DNA of 64,000 nt from Chrysemys picta bellii (GCF_011386835.1 NC_088797.1:98714264-98778263); one strand, 5' to 3'; shown: positions 23,128 to 37,441, numbered from the stretch's first letter. Notes: generated by a model from the letters alone, not told the origin. Made by a program: numbers and translations.

Positions 23128-24270
23128 TGTGACGTTGCACTCCATATGCTTTATGAAAATATGCTTATGAATGTAACTGGAATATGCTTTATGCAAAAGG
23201 TCTCTTGTAAGGTATCATTACAAATCTTATAATCTACTGAGTGTGTTCATCCTATTTGTTTGCATGCATTATTTCTATGTCTGGAGTTAGGAGAATAAGA
23301 TATAAACTTGTATTACTGATGTATACATATTGAGTGGAAGCCATTAAGGGTGCTTCAGAATCAATGATCTGTAAATGGCTCTGTTTATTTGCAAAGCTTC
23401 TTGTGTATGTGTGGGCCAGCCCAGAAAGAATGGAGGCTGGGGTCTCACAGGACATGTGATCCTGTCACGTGATACTGGAATCCATCTTAAATCTGGTACT
23501 TTTCCATTTAGAAGAAGGGGTGGGGACCCAGAGAGACAAAAGATTCCCGCCTTGTGCCAAAGCTATAAAAGGGGGTGGAACAGGACAAGGGGGGCAGTCA
23601 TGAGAAAGCCCCTGCTTACCACCTGAGATGTCTGCTGGAACTAACACGGACTGTACCAGGAGAATGGATTGGGCCCAGACTAGGAAGGAGTCTAATCTGT
23701 GAAAGGAGCTTATTGGAACATCTCTGAGGGTGAGATATTACCTGTAATCAGTTTCTTAATGTAGTAGGCTTAGACTTGCGGGTTTTTGCTTCATTTTGCT
23801 TGGTGATTTACTTTGTTCTGTCTGTTATTACTTGAAACCACTTAAATCCTACTTTTTATACTTAATAAAATCACTTTTGGTTATTAATAAACCAAGAGTA
23901 AGTGATTAATACCTGGGGGAGCAAACAGCTGTGTATTTCTTTCTGTCAGTGTTATAGAGGGCAGACAATTTATGAATTTACCCTGTAATAAGCTTTATAC
24001 AGAGTAAAACAGATCTATTTGGGGTTTGGATCCCACTGGGAACTGGGTGTCTGGGTGCTGGGGTGGTAACCTGCTGAGCTGTTTTTGGTTAAAGTCTGCA
24101 ACTTTGGGGCTGTGGCCCAGACCCTGAGTCAGTGTTGCAGCAGGCTAGCATGTCTGGCTCAACAAGGCAGGGTTCTGGAGTCCCAAGCTGGCAGGGAAAA
24201 CAGGCTCAGAGGTAATTTTAGCACATCAGGTGACAGTCCCAAGGGGGTCTCTGTGACCAAACCTGTCACA
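23128..24270 (+). mobile_element. LTR of a retrovirus-like element (probably solo)
   Basis: It begins TGTGACG and ends CTGTCACA, with perfect 6-bp inverted ends TGTGAC/GTCACA. The flanks ATAAT (left) and ATAAA (right) are a near-match 5-bp duplication. A good TATA box (TATAAAA, 23564-23570) is followed about 300 bases later by a polyadenylation signal AATAAA at 23864-23870, the U3-R-U5 order of an LTR. It has no gag or pol sequence. Its sequence is unrelated by eye to the LTR at 15232. Confidence 0.8.
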
Positions 24271-24303
24271 ATAAAGCAAAATCAATAATCTTTCTAATCT
24301 CTT

Positions 24304-24482
24304 GGGCCCAGATTTTTATGTGTTGCTGCAGTTAGTATTGCAATGCCCAACTGATTTAGGTATCTAAATCTCATGTTCAAAAGGGATTTAGGCATGTAGG
24401 AGCCTAAATCTCATCAGCTGTCAATGGGATTTTGGCTTCTGAGCAGAGCAACACCAAAATATCTTTTTAAAAAATCTGGGCC
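24304..24482. mobile_element. Palindromic MITE with GGGCCCAGATTTTT ends
   Basis: The left end GGGCCCAGATTTTT and right end AAAAAATCTGGGCC are inverted, and the arms share GTGTTGCT and GATTTAGG/CCTAAATC words. It has no coding capacity. A matching target duplication is not clear. Confidence 0.7.
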
Positions 24483-26750
24483 TGAAGCCTAGGAAGAGCA
24501 CAGATGTTGGTGGCTGGGTAAGTCAGTCTGTCACTGAAACCCTAATACATAACCATTGCCTCAGGTCCAGAGTTCAGACCAGGATTTTGAAAAAAACCAC
24601 AGAGGAGTCTACCTTCAAATAACCAATCTTAGATTATACGTTGGTTCCAGTACATTCAGTGAGACAATACTCTAGTAGGAGTTTCAGTTATGGGTTTCAC
24701 TTGTAGTTAGCTGGTGGTATGTAATTTAGATGCTCATGTGGTGTGGACACATTCATAAAACTAGTAATTACTTAATTTAATATAGTCCTATTGTTTTTAA
24801 TTCAAGAAGCTCCTGGTAATCTGTGGCATGAGTGAATGAGAAAAATTCGTGGGTATGAAATCCTGATCACATTGAATTCAAACAGAGTTTGTCATTAACT
24901 TCACTGGGGCCTGGATTTCCCTCTGAGTTCCCTGCCTCCCACACTTCAATACTAACAATTCAAGGACCTTCTCTTCCTATATTTGCCTATTAAGTCTGCA
25001 AAAGTTATAGTCCTAATTATTGTAAAAATCCTTTCCAGACCTGGGTGTGGAAGAGTGATCATTTCTGGGTCTAGTTTCTCACAAGGCAGGCTAACCTCCC
25101 ACCATCCCCAGATTACCTGAAAACATTGGGGTGATATCAACTGCCCCAACCAATGCTCCTCCATGCATTAAAAGTCAAGATTCCTTGGCCTCCTCTACTG
25201 GGTGCTGTTGGTGTAGGGCCTGATCGACTCTCATTGACTGCAATGGGAGTTGGATCAGATCCATACTGAAGGGGAAGAACCATCCCCACAACAAATATTG
25301 AGGGGGCATTGAAGACCCCTAATGGGAAGGGGGGTCTTAAAAGGGTGTGAATGTATATATGTGTAATTACATGTGTATGCCTACCCTGCACATTGAAGAT
25401 ACTCTAATTTGAATGTGTATGTCTAATTTAACAACAGTAATATGTATTGTATAGTATCAGTAAATGATTCAGTTGTCATATCTAAAAATAACTATCCTTC
25501 TGCCTACAAAATCTGTTTGCCACTTAAACAAAAGGTGATTTTGCTGTACCTCCATTTGTTAGTTCCATTAACTCTGTGCATTATTCTGCAACATTTATTC
25601 CCTTTTCCATTGTCAGATTGTCATCACTTTAGCAATTGCATTTGGTTTTCATAGACAGTTATACATGTGGTTATCTATATTCAAGGGCTTCTTTAGGTGG
25701 CATCATAAATTTTCAGATCACTTGAGGATGTATCTGTCTATAAGCTCTCTTCCTTGCTTTTCCCGAAAGAAGTATGTTGTGGGACATGCACTTAATTTAA
25801 CATGTTGTAAATTCCCATATTTCTTCCCACAATTAAAGGACTTACTATTTTCTTTTATATCAGCTTCCAGTATCTCAGTTGGTGTTCAGCCCACTCTACA
25901 AATGACTTTCAGCAGGATTCATTTTAATCTAAGTTCTTTGGGGGATTTTTTTTTATCTTGTTATGTTTTGTTCACACTCTCCATATGATACCTTAAACCC
26001 ATGCTCCATGCAATTCAGGACTGGGATTCTTCTTTACTAGTTATCCCAGCTTTCCCTATCAGAAAATGATGCAACAAGAAAAGGACTGGAGGCCTTAAGA
26101 GCTATGTTATATATAGTGCATATTGGTTGTGCAACAATTCCTGATGGGCTGATTGTTTCGCTGTCTTTCCTGATAGCCATCATTCTCTGACAGCTATTTC
26201 ACAGCTGAGGTTTCTTCTTACTCAATGAAAAGGCAGGGAAATGATATGGGTAAAAATATCCATTAGCATTATTTATACAGTTTAAATGTGTGAAATGAGA
26301 ATATATTGTAAACGTGACTCTACTATTTTGGTAAGTACAGCCTAGTTCCCTCACACTGTAAACTCAGAACATTATCTAATATCCAGTGCTTATTAGCTTA
26401 TGTACTCTCCTCCACACTTTCCTCTCTTAATTTTAGCTGAGAAAGAAAAGTCTAAAAGAGCAAGAAACCTGACACTGTACATTCTAAATATTTCTAGAGT
26501 CTTTCTATTTTCTATTATTCCTTCCTATAAAACATTATTATGACATACATTGTAGACAAGGTCTCTCAGACATGTTAATGGAGTCTTATATTGTTGAATG
26601 AATGATATATTTGATGCTTGATGGACTGTTATGTAATGGACTCTTAGTTCATTCACTGGGACATTGATCAGGTTATGATCTTTATCATGTAATGCTGATT
26701 ACCAGATATTGACAATGGTTAGCTGTTGTTTTTGTAGGCTGTGATTCTGG
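24483..26750. other. Probable intron with short palindromic repeat scraps
   Basis: 24857-24918 and 25216-25262 carry the CATTGAAGTCAATGGG-type palindromic repeat, the second reading GGGCCTGATCGACTCTCATTG then its inverse. Otherwise AT-rich with no supported exon; open frames at 25442-25988 lack any motif. Confidence 0.45.
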
Positions 26751-26861
26751 AAGTTCTTATGTACATGCTTAATTATATGCACGTGAATAGTCCCTTTGAA
26801 CTCAGTTGGAATACTCACGTGTAAAGTAAAGCATGTATGTAAGTGCATGCAGCATTGGGCC
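26751..26861. repeat. Palindromic MITE copy (family of 10011 and 30873)
   Basis: The arms are CTTATGTACATGCTTAATT and AAAGCATGTATGTAAGTGC, with ACGTGAATAGTCCC opposite TACTCACGTG near the centre. It ends in GGGCC. Confidence 0.7.
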
Positions 26862-27597
26862 CTCATGGATCACATTCAGCATTTATTATGCTCCCATGCT
26901 AACAATGAGTTTTGCCTGAGTATGGAGTAGGTAAGCTTGCTGAATAGATAGTGGCTTGGCTGTGATATGAATGTTGCAAACTGAACAATTTTTAAAATGG
27001 AAATGTTCCATCTGTTTCTCTGAGAAACACAAATAGAAATTGGCTGGTCTGCTTTTAATCTAGGCATTGAGAATTTAGAGCCAGTGGGCCAAATTCATCC
27101 CTGGTGATTTGTCTCAGCAACTACCTGAAAACCTTTTTTCTCCTTTTAAATATTGAGTGCCTTTTTTTCCCCTAGTGAGAACATTCTAGTGCCCTTCGCA
27201 AGATGCATTTGAGGGCTGGTTAAATTACAGTATATGGCAACTCTGAGGAAAGATTTCTTTGACTGGCCTGAAAACACTATTAGTAAATCACATTCCTGCT
27301 CAAGAACTTCCAAACAGCAGAACAATATTCACTGGGTTTCTAATTATAAATCAGCCAAACAATTTGCTCTTTAGTAGAGTAGGACAGGTCTGAGGTGAAT
27401 GATTCAACTTGTATACACTTTCTTCACACAAAAATAAAATCAAGCAGTCTTGATTAAGAAGGATTTGTAAAAACTATAATAATCCCATTATCAATTTAAT
27501 ATGAGCCTGGAAGATTATTTTAAAAATGTTGGCTATAAAGAAGAATCACCAAGTGCTGCTATCATATAACTTAAATAAATGGAATACCTATTGCTCA

Positions 27598-27825
27598 CAG
27601 AATCATAGATTTTAAAGCCCGAAGGGATCTTTATGATATTCTAGTCTGACCTCATCTATAACAGAGGCCATAGAATTTCATTCAGTGGTACTTGCATCCA
27701 GCTCATAACTTCTGGTTGAGCCAGAGAATAATTTTTAGAAAGATATCCAATCTTGGTTTAAAGACTTCAGGTAATTGCGAATCCATATGTCCCTAGGTAA
27801 ATTGTTCCGGTGGTTAATTACCCTG

Positions 27826-27879
<54 letters not shown>

Positions 27880-28040
27880 AAAAAAATAAAAAAAAAGGTT
27901 TATTTTTTGTCTGAATTCACTTTAGCTTCAGTTTGAAGCTGTTTATTATGCCCTTATATTAAGAGAATTCTCGCCTCCCATCCCCCATAGGCACTTATAG
28001 ACTATGATCAAGTGTCCTCTTTGTAAAACTAAATAGAACT
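27598..28040 (-). mobile_element. CR1 LINE 3' fragment, interrupted by a GT microsatellite
   Basis: On + it begins AGAATCATAGATTTTAAAG, the reverse complement of a classic CR1 3' end. It continues through words shared with 42630-43035: ACAGAGGCCATAGAA, GGTAAATTGTTCCGGTGG and TATAGACTATGATCAAG. It is 5' truncated and heavily diverged. The GT run at 27831-27877 sits inside it. Confidence 0.85.
27831..27877. repeat. (GT)n microsatellite
   Basis: About 23 uninterrupted GT units embedded in the CR1 fragment and followed by an A-rich tract. Confidence 0.98.
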
Positions 28041-28536
28041 ACTTGTTAATTCAGATATTCTTGGTATGCAGGAAGACTCATGTGGGTTTAAAGGAATTTT
28101 TAGTAGGTAATCTGGCTGATTTTTTCAGCTTCAAGGCAGGACTGATTTGGTTTCTTCATTCCTAAACTCTTCTTGACTCTTTAAGATGATTCTTAAGTGA
28201 GCTTTTTGAACATTATGGATAGTTCCTAAAACACTGAGTTGTGATTGGGGCAGATGTTTGTATATAGTCCCTGATCCATTAAAACTCTTAAGGTTACTGT
28301 GTTTTCCATAATAGTCTCTTATCCAAGTCCTGACCAGTACTAATACTGCTTAGATTGCCAACATAGATCATTCAGGTTTATTCCACAATATACAGCATGT
28401 GTTGACCAAGCAGGAATTTTTTATGGAGACCAGAACAAGCTTCTAGAAATATCAAAACAAATGTGTACATTTTGAAAGATTGTCGGGAGAAACCGAGAGA
28501 GCGCTAGGGCTAGGAAGAAATATACAAGTAGAAAGG

Positions 28537-28595
28537 TTTCAGAGTGGTAGCCGTGTTAGTCTGTATCAGCAAAAACAACAAGGAGTCCTTGTGGC
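28537..28595 (-). mobile_element. 59-bp retro-insertion of Penelope-like tail with 13-bp TSD
   Basis: On the - strand it reads GCCACAAGGACTCCTTGTTG to CTACCACTCTGAAA. Perfect direct repeats ACAAGTAGAAAGG at 28524-28536 and 28596-28608 flank it. It is the same family and 3' end as 8730-8794, in the opposite orientation. Confidence 0.9.
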
Positions 28596-28826
28596 ACAAG
28601 TAGAAAGGATACTACAGCATTAACTTAAAGAAAAAATTCAATGGAGAAAACATCTGTTTTTTCCACAGTATGGTTCAAAATACAAAGTGATTAGTAGATA
28701 AAATGTTGTGCAAAAAAGGAAAGCACCATATCTGAGGTAATGATGCCTAATAGAAAAGTAAAGGTGGATGAAGCCAGTAAGAGAGAGGTGGAAATCATTG
28801 GGCTGTGTTTATGAAAAATCTAGGAT

Positions 28827-29745
28827 AGTGGCCTCCCTCCAAGCCAAAGGGGGAGAAACCACCCTCTGCTTCCTGGTGGGCAGAGCCAGGCTGGGCCTGC
28901 CCCTTGTGCCAGAAACTGAGAGGTGGGACAGGAAGTATAAGAGGAGGGGCCTCCGGCTTAGTTGGGCCAGAGCCAGTAAAGGAGACAGCCAGATGTCTCT
29001 AGTCTGCTGTAGGCCTCCAGCTGTGCTACCGAGTCAGGTAGCACCTTGACCCTAGAGGAGACTGAGTGCAGAGAGGAGCTGCTGGAACTTTCAACTGCCA
29101 TTTACCCAGAGAAGACTGAGTGTGGAGAAGAGCTGCTAGGATTGCTAGCTGCCGAATACTCCAAGGAGAGATGGAGGACCCTTGGACCATGTAGCCCAGT
29201 CCCAGACTGTGGTAGGAAGTAGCCCAGGGAAACCAGACTTGAGTCAGATTTGCTGTTAGAACACGAGTTAGGGATCCCACTGAAATACACTGCTGACCCA
29301 GTGGTGGAGCCCTCCATCACTGTCAGGGCCCTGGGCTGGGACCCGATGGAGTAGGGTGGGTCCAGGTCCCCCTACCACCTGCTTCCAACCCTCCTCTTCC
29401 TCTCCCTGCATGGGGTGGCAGCCTCCCCACCTGAGGCTGAATGGCCTGTTTGCCTGCGGTCTGCCCAGCCAGAATGCTGAGCCCTAGACTGCTTACTGCT
29501 CTTCCTTGCCCGTGGACCAGAGGCCCCAAGACTGTTTACTGTTCTGCCCTGCCCAGAGAGCCAGATCCCCATAGACTGGGCAGGACAGAGTGACAAGCAG
29601 AGTGCCAGAGCCTTTAAACTGCTTAGTGTCCTACCCCACCCAAAGGGCTGGGGCCCTAGCCCAGTGATTTGCTAATTCCCCTGCTACTTGACTGATCACT
29701 GTGACATAGTGAGGCAGAGTGGCCTCCCTCTGAGCCAGATGGGAA
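28827..29745 (+). mobile_element. LTR-like element with repeated terminal segment
   Basis: AGTGGCCTCCCTCCAAGCCA at 28827 recurs with few changes at 29718 (AGTGGCCTCCCTCTGAGCCA). The second copy is preceded by TGTGACATAG, a typical LTR start, at about 29700. A TATA-like GTATAAGAGG lies near 28935. GGGCCCTGGGCTGGGACC near 29328 resembles the LTR at 15232. The arrangement suggests one LTR missing its first bases joined to the start of a second. No coding domains are seen; several overlapping frames at 29026-29596 are composition artefacts. Confidence 0.6.
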
Positions 29746-30872
29746 AGGATGACTGCCAACCCAGTACAAGAATGATGAAAGAAAGACCTAGATGATATCA
29801 GAAAATGTCAACAAGAGACTTGGTAACTAACAGGGGCACCAAGGAGGAGATGGTGGTGGTGGTGATGATTGAAGAATATATCACTTAGAAGTAAGATTTT
29901 CAAGGCAGGAACTATGTCTTCCTTTTTTTTGTGAACAGGGTGTAGCACACTGTGGGTTCTAGTGAGATGCAAACAATAAATAATAATATTTAAGCACACC
30001 AAAATATCACTCGTAAAGGCTATGAATTGGTTCTAGTCTAAAGCCATTTAAAACTGTATCAAATCTATCTGAAGGTATTGTATAGTATTTTATTTTACTT
30101 TCCTATTATATGTTTGGATGCTATAAGCAATTATTCTGACAAACATAAGATGTTGTTCTTTGTTCTGTATTTCTTACACTACAAGGGCATGGAAAGTTAA
30201 GATAAGATTATATTTTACCTAAATGGGAGCATATAAATGGAAATCCAGTATCTTCCTCCATATCCATTTGAACTCTCTATAAGCATGGTATACTAAATGG
30301 TTTCCAGGGTTTTGACACATTACTCTTCTCTGCAAAAAGGTTGTTCAAGGCATTCCATTAGTGAACCTTTTGTGTGTTCGCAAAATGCCACTCCATCTAA
30401 CCTTAACAAAATTCAGTGGCAGCCTGCTCCTTTCTTTGAATTGAATTAAAATCAACTAGTTATCAAGATCAGTGATGATATGACATGGTCATTAAAGTGA
30501 AATAAAGAGGTCCCAAAAATATACTCTACATGTAACTCAAAGTATTGCACGTGTTGTCCTCATGGAAAAATATCATCTGAGTTGTCAATTACATTATCCT
30601 TTAATCAATATTATTCATGTTCCATAATAATGCTATACCAGTAATGGTGACTTGGAATTTAGATATTTTTTTTAAATAAGCAAACCCCAACAATATAAGA
30701 TTAATTGAATAGTAAGAAACACTGATCAACTTTATACAAGTTTAGTTTAACAAGAATTGAATACATATTTAAATATTCTGCCTTTTATATTCTTAAGGCT
30801 TGCCTCCATATCAGCACAGATGATTAGGACAGTCCCTATTACTGTGTGCTCAATCCTGCAAGGTGCTGTGCA
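29746..30872. other. Probable intron; nothing recognised
   Basis: AT-rich; a short GGT-type trinucleotide run near 29851 is the only simple sequence. No exon supported. Confidence 0.4.
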
Positions 30873-30997
30873 CTCTGGCCCCAATCTAGAAAAGCACTTG
30901 AGCACATGCTTAACTTTAAATCTTGACGTCTCAATGGGACTATGCGCATGCTTAAAATTAAGCAGCGCATAAGTGCTCTGCTGGATTGGGACCAGAG
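30873..30997. repeat. Palindromic MITE copy (best of the three)
   Basis: The left arm CTCTGGCCCCAATCTAGAAA continues AGCACTTGAGCACATGCTTAA. The right arm is its inverse and ends TGGATTGGGACCAGAG. The two arms pair over most of their length around GTCTCAATGGGACT. Confidence 0.75.
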
Positions 30998-31699
30998 TCC
31001 TCAGCAGCAGCAATGTCATTTGCTATTGAGCAAAGGGGGCAGTTGCCCCCTCCCCTCCCAGACTTTGGTATGCTCCTTCCACAGACTTTTCACAGATCCA
31101 TATACTCCATTATGTTTTCCACTTTTTACCCCCCACCCCGACTTTGGATGTGATCCTTAGGAAAGCAATAATTGCCTAGTTTTTCTCATTTTGTGGTGCT
31201 GTTTGGGACAGAGAATATTCTGTGTGGCTGGCATAACTCTGCCCCACCACCCAGAATTTTTCTGAAATTAGATCCCCTACTCAGCACCTTGCACAATCAA
31301 GCCCCATATGCACTAGTTATACAGTGCCAGAAACTCCCATATCAATTCCATGGATGAAATCCTGACCCTCTTTAATTGATGGCACAATTCTCATTGGCTT
31401 CAATGGAGACAGGATGTCACCCCTTATACACTTTCCTGAGTGTTTGTGCATAATGCATAATCTTAAACATTTATTTGTCTTAAACACATTATGCAAAATT
31501 TGAACTTAATAAGTTATTTTCCTATTTTGAGGAAGGAACAACCAACAAGTGTAGAATGAAATAAACTCTCTGGTAAATATTGTAGAGGGAAATTAAGCTG
31601 AGAGTCTCCCAGTAGTGATTTGACTGTGCAAAAAAGATGATAAATCCAATGAGAGTTAATTTGATGGGGAATCTGGAACACTGGTATGACAGTAACTTG

Positions 31700-31763
31700 T
31701 ACCTTCCACAACAGAAGTTGGTCCAATAAAATATATTAGCTTTCCTACCTTGTCTCTCTAATA
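31700..31763 (+). mobile_element. Penelope-like tail fragment (GTTGGTCCAATAAAA type)
   Basis: It contains AACAGAAGTTGGTCCAATAA and CCTACCTTGTCTCTCTAATA, shared with the inverted copies at 32573-32784 and with 60973-61112. Confidence 0.7.
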
Positions 31764-31957
31764 ACCATCATAATAATTATATTCTTTTTATGTAGTGTTT
31801 TTATATTAGCCCTAAACACTCTAACATCATGTATGATAAAGCATTTTAATAAGTGCCCTATGCTTGGCCAAACAGTAGAAAAAATAAATGTACTCATGGA
31901 ACTTTAGAGGCAAGTACAGTATAGTTGCCTGAGCATGTTGAGCTATTAGCCCAAATT

Positions 31958-32137
31958 AGAGTTGCTAACTCTGACTGAAGCTATTCTGGGAGTTCCCCCC
32001 TCTCCCCCGCCCGAGCATGACATAATGTCATTTCCTTAAAATATCCTATTAATCTCCTGGATTGCTTTCAGTAGTGTCCGGGAGCTAGATGCCAATTCCA
32101 GGAGACTCCAGGCCAATCCTGGAGGGTGGGTAACCCT
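31958..32137. mobile_element. 180-bp DNA transposon-like insertion with 10-bp target duplication
   Basis: The ends AGAGTTGCTAACTCT and, reverse-complemented, AGGGTTACCCACCCT are imperfect inverted repeats. Perfect 10-bp direct repeats AGCCCAAATT at 31948-31957 and 32138-32147 flank it. The interior has repeated CTCC(A/T)GGA words. A 9-10 bp duplication fits Mutator-like elements better than hAT, but the family is not certain. Confidence 0.78.
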
Positions 32138-32347
32138 AGCCCAAATTGCTGCATGGAGGTGTGGAGGGGCAGAGATTACTATGTCAATGCATAGGTCATA
32201 ATGACAATAATGGAGAAATGGTTTCAGCCTGAAGGCCTGTCTGGAGGTGAGGAAAGGAACAAGGTTCTTACCCTCTCGATTCCCTACACAAAACATGATT
32301 ATTTTGTTGTGCAAGAATGATTTTCCTCTAATGACACTCTTAGGGAG

Positions 32348-32572
32348 ACAATATGGACTGGTGGCTAGGGCACTGGATGGGAGTAAGGAGGCCTCCTCTT
32401 TATTCCTGGCTCTTCACTGGCTGGTATGTATGACATTGGGCAAGTCATCTTACCTCTCTGGGTCTCACTTTCCACTTCTCTAAAATTGGGAAAGTAATTG
32501 CCTCCCTGAATAGCATTTTGAGACATTTAAATGAAAATTGCTATATAAAAGCTCTGTATATAATTATAGTTT
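32348..32572 (+). mobile_element. MIR SINE
   Basis: Diagnostic MIR/CORE-SINE words are in order: GGTGGCTAGGGCACTGG, GACATTGGGCAAGTCA, CTTACCTCTCTGGGTCTCA, TAAAATTGGGAAAGTAA, CATTTAAATGAAAATTGC and TATATAAAAGCTC. The 3' end is where the Penelope-like unit at 32573 inserted. Confidence 0.9.
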
Positions 32573-32784
32573 GCAGTGTTGAAATTATGTTGGTCCCATG
32601 ATACAAGAGAGACAAGGTGTGTGAGGTAATACCTTTTATTGGACCAACTTCTTTGGTGAAAGAGACAAGCCTTCGAGCTCCACGGAGTTGGTGTGACCTG
32701 AAAATGAGCTTTGTGGAGCTCGAAAGCTTGTCTCTTTCGCCAAGAGAAGTTGGTCCAATGTTACCTCTCCCGCCATCTCTCTCT
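32573..32784. mobile_element. Head-to-head inverted Penelope-like tail pair, with target duplication
   Basis: The first half (GTTGGTCCC...TTTTATTGGACCAACTT...GAAAGAGACAAGCCTTCG) and the second half (CGAAAGCTTGTCTCTTTC...AGTTGGTCCAAT) are inverse copies meeting near 32690. CTCTGTATATAATTATA at 32552-32568 and CTCTGTATAATTATA at 32781-32795 look like a slightly altered target duplication in the end of the MIR. The right half keeps GAGCTC, GAAA and GCTTGTCTC, remnants of a ribozyme-like layout. Confidence 0.75.
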
Positions 32785-32796
32785 GTATAATTATAA

Positions 32797-35908
<3,112 letters not shown>

Positions 35909-35981
35909 GGGACAGATCCTCAGCAAGTGTAAATTGCCTTAACTCCATTGAAGTCTGTGGAAGATCTGCTGAGGATCTGTG
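35909..35981. repeat. Short palindromic repeat (GATCCTCAGC/GCTGAGGATC)
   Basis: The left arm ACAGATCCTCAGCAAGTGTA and right arm GATCTGCTGAGGATCTGT pair around CTCCATTGAAG. The same family occurs at 38391-38465. Confidence 0.75.
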
Positions 35982-36125
35982 CTGTTATTATTGATGTTAT
36001 TTATTTAAAGCTTCTTTCATGGGGACCCCACTCACTTCATACAGGGCAAAGTACACTGTCTTCTGGGCAGCTGTCTTTAGACTTCAAATAGGAGCAGTGG
36101 GAGGGCTCTCCAGAACTATATAGCT

Positions 36126-36434
36126 CAGGGGTAGGAAACCTATGGCACGTGTGCCGAAGGCAGCACGCGAACTGATTTTCAGTGGCACTCACACTACCCG
36201 GGTCCTGGCCACCAGTCCGGGGGGCTCTGCATTTTAATTTAATTTTAAATTAAGCTTCTAAACATTTTGAAACCTTATTTACTTTACTTACAACAATAGT
36301 TTAGTTATATATTATAGACTTCTAGAAAGAGACCTTCTAAAAATGTTAAAATGTATAACTGGCACACGAAACCTTAAATTAGAGTGAATAAATGAAGACT
36401 CGGCACACCACTTCTGAAAGGTTGCCGACCCCTG
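36126..36434. mobile_element. 309-bp hAT MITE with perfect 8-bp TSD
   Basis: The ends CAGGGGTAGGAAACCTATGG and, reverse-complemented, CAGGGGTCGGCAACCTTTCA are typical hAT inverted repeats. Perfect 8-bp duplications ATATAGCT at 36118-36125 and 36435-36442 flank the element. It has no transposase remnant. Confidence 0.95.
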
Positions 36435-36442
36435 ATATAGCT

Positions 36443-37219
36443 AATGCCAGATTGAAAAATGTGCCCTGCCTCCAGCTGGGGTAAGAGTCTGTACACTGTG
36501 AGTGCAGCACTTCATCCCCCCAGGAAACTTCCCACAGTACCCCTCTTATACTCGTGGGAGCAATGCTTATAATCAAAGGAATCAGTCAGCCACACAAGCG
36601 GGCAGTGCAATTCACCTTGTACTGCTTTATTTAAACTAAGGGATAGGGAACTGAAAATAGAAAGCTGTTTAAAAAAGAGAGAGAGAAAACTAGGCAGATG
36701 AAGCAGCGGGAAGAAGAGAGAGGACGGTAAGTAAAGAAAGGAGAAGGGGTTGATAAATGGATCAGGTTTCAGTTGGAGAAGACATGAGAGCGAAGAAATG
36801 GAGGAACGGCAGTTAGAGGTGGTGGTGGAGGAAGGGTGTAAGGTGGCAAAAAGAGCTAAGCCTAAATATACTGGGGATCGGTTTAAGTGATAGGCAGAGT
36901 CCCCTTCTTCCCCCCTGCCCCCAAACAAAGAATCCCTGTTTATAGTATATAAATCTGCTGCTCGCACTGCTGGTTATGCTGCTTGAACTCAGTGCTATGT
37001 CACTTCTAATATGTATCTTCCTACTGTCAATGCTGGAGAAACTGGCTGCCAACAAAATCAAAATGCAAAAACAAAGAGGAATTATACTCCTCCTGCCTTT
37101 TTTATTACCTTAGATTTATTTAAAAAAAAATTGTAAAGCACTTTTATACTTTTTGACAGTAAACCTGTCTGCCTCCTTGCTGCTTTCCCACTTTTGTGCT
37201 ACTGCTTCAAAGCTCAGAT
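36443..37219. other. DNTT intron 8; purine-rich segment, nothing else recognised
   Basis: 36650-36840 on + is strongly purine-rich (GAGAGAGAAA, AGGAAGGGT). This creates a long but low-complexity open frame on the other strand. Confidence 0.5.
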
Positions 37220-37441
37220 GCATCAAAGAACGTCACTAAGGTCATGATGTTGACTTGCTTTCAACTGCTTTTAGTGAAAGATTCTGCAATGTTTAACTTG
37301 TAAACTATGGAAAAACTAATTTAAATAGTTTAGAAGGAGCTTTTTCTTAGTTGAAAAGTTTAGTGTTGCAGAATCTTTCTACTGAAAGCTGATAGAAAAA
37401 CTAAGTGGGTAAGTCAACAACACCATATTGCTCTTTGATGC
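37220..37441. repeat. Long imperfect inverted repeat (foldback element)
   Basis: GCATCAAAGA at 37220 pairs with TCTTTGATGC ending at 37441. Inside, GTTGACTT, GAAAGATTCTGCAA and its inverse TTGCAGAATCTTTC at 37364-37377 keep the arms aligned for about 100 bases each. No short terminal signature or target duplication was identified. Confidence 0.75.

Noticed and set aside
29026..29596. Several overlapping frames in the LTR-like element
   Set aside because: Stop-poor GC-rich LTR sequence; no gag, pol or env motif.
36512..36967. 151-codon open frame on -
   Set aside because: It reads a purine-rich tract as Ser/Leu/Phe-rich low-complexity sequence; no recognisable protein.
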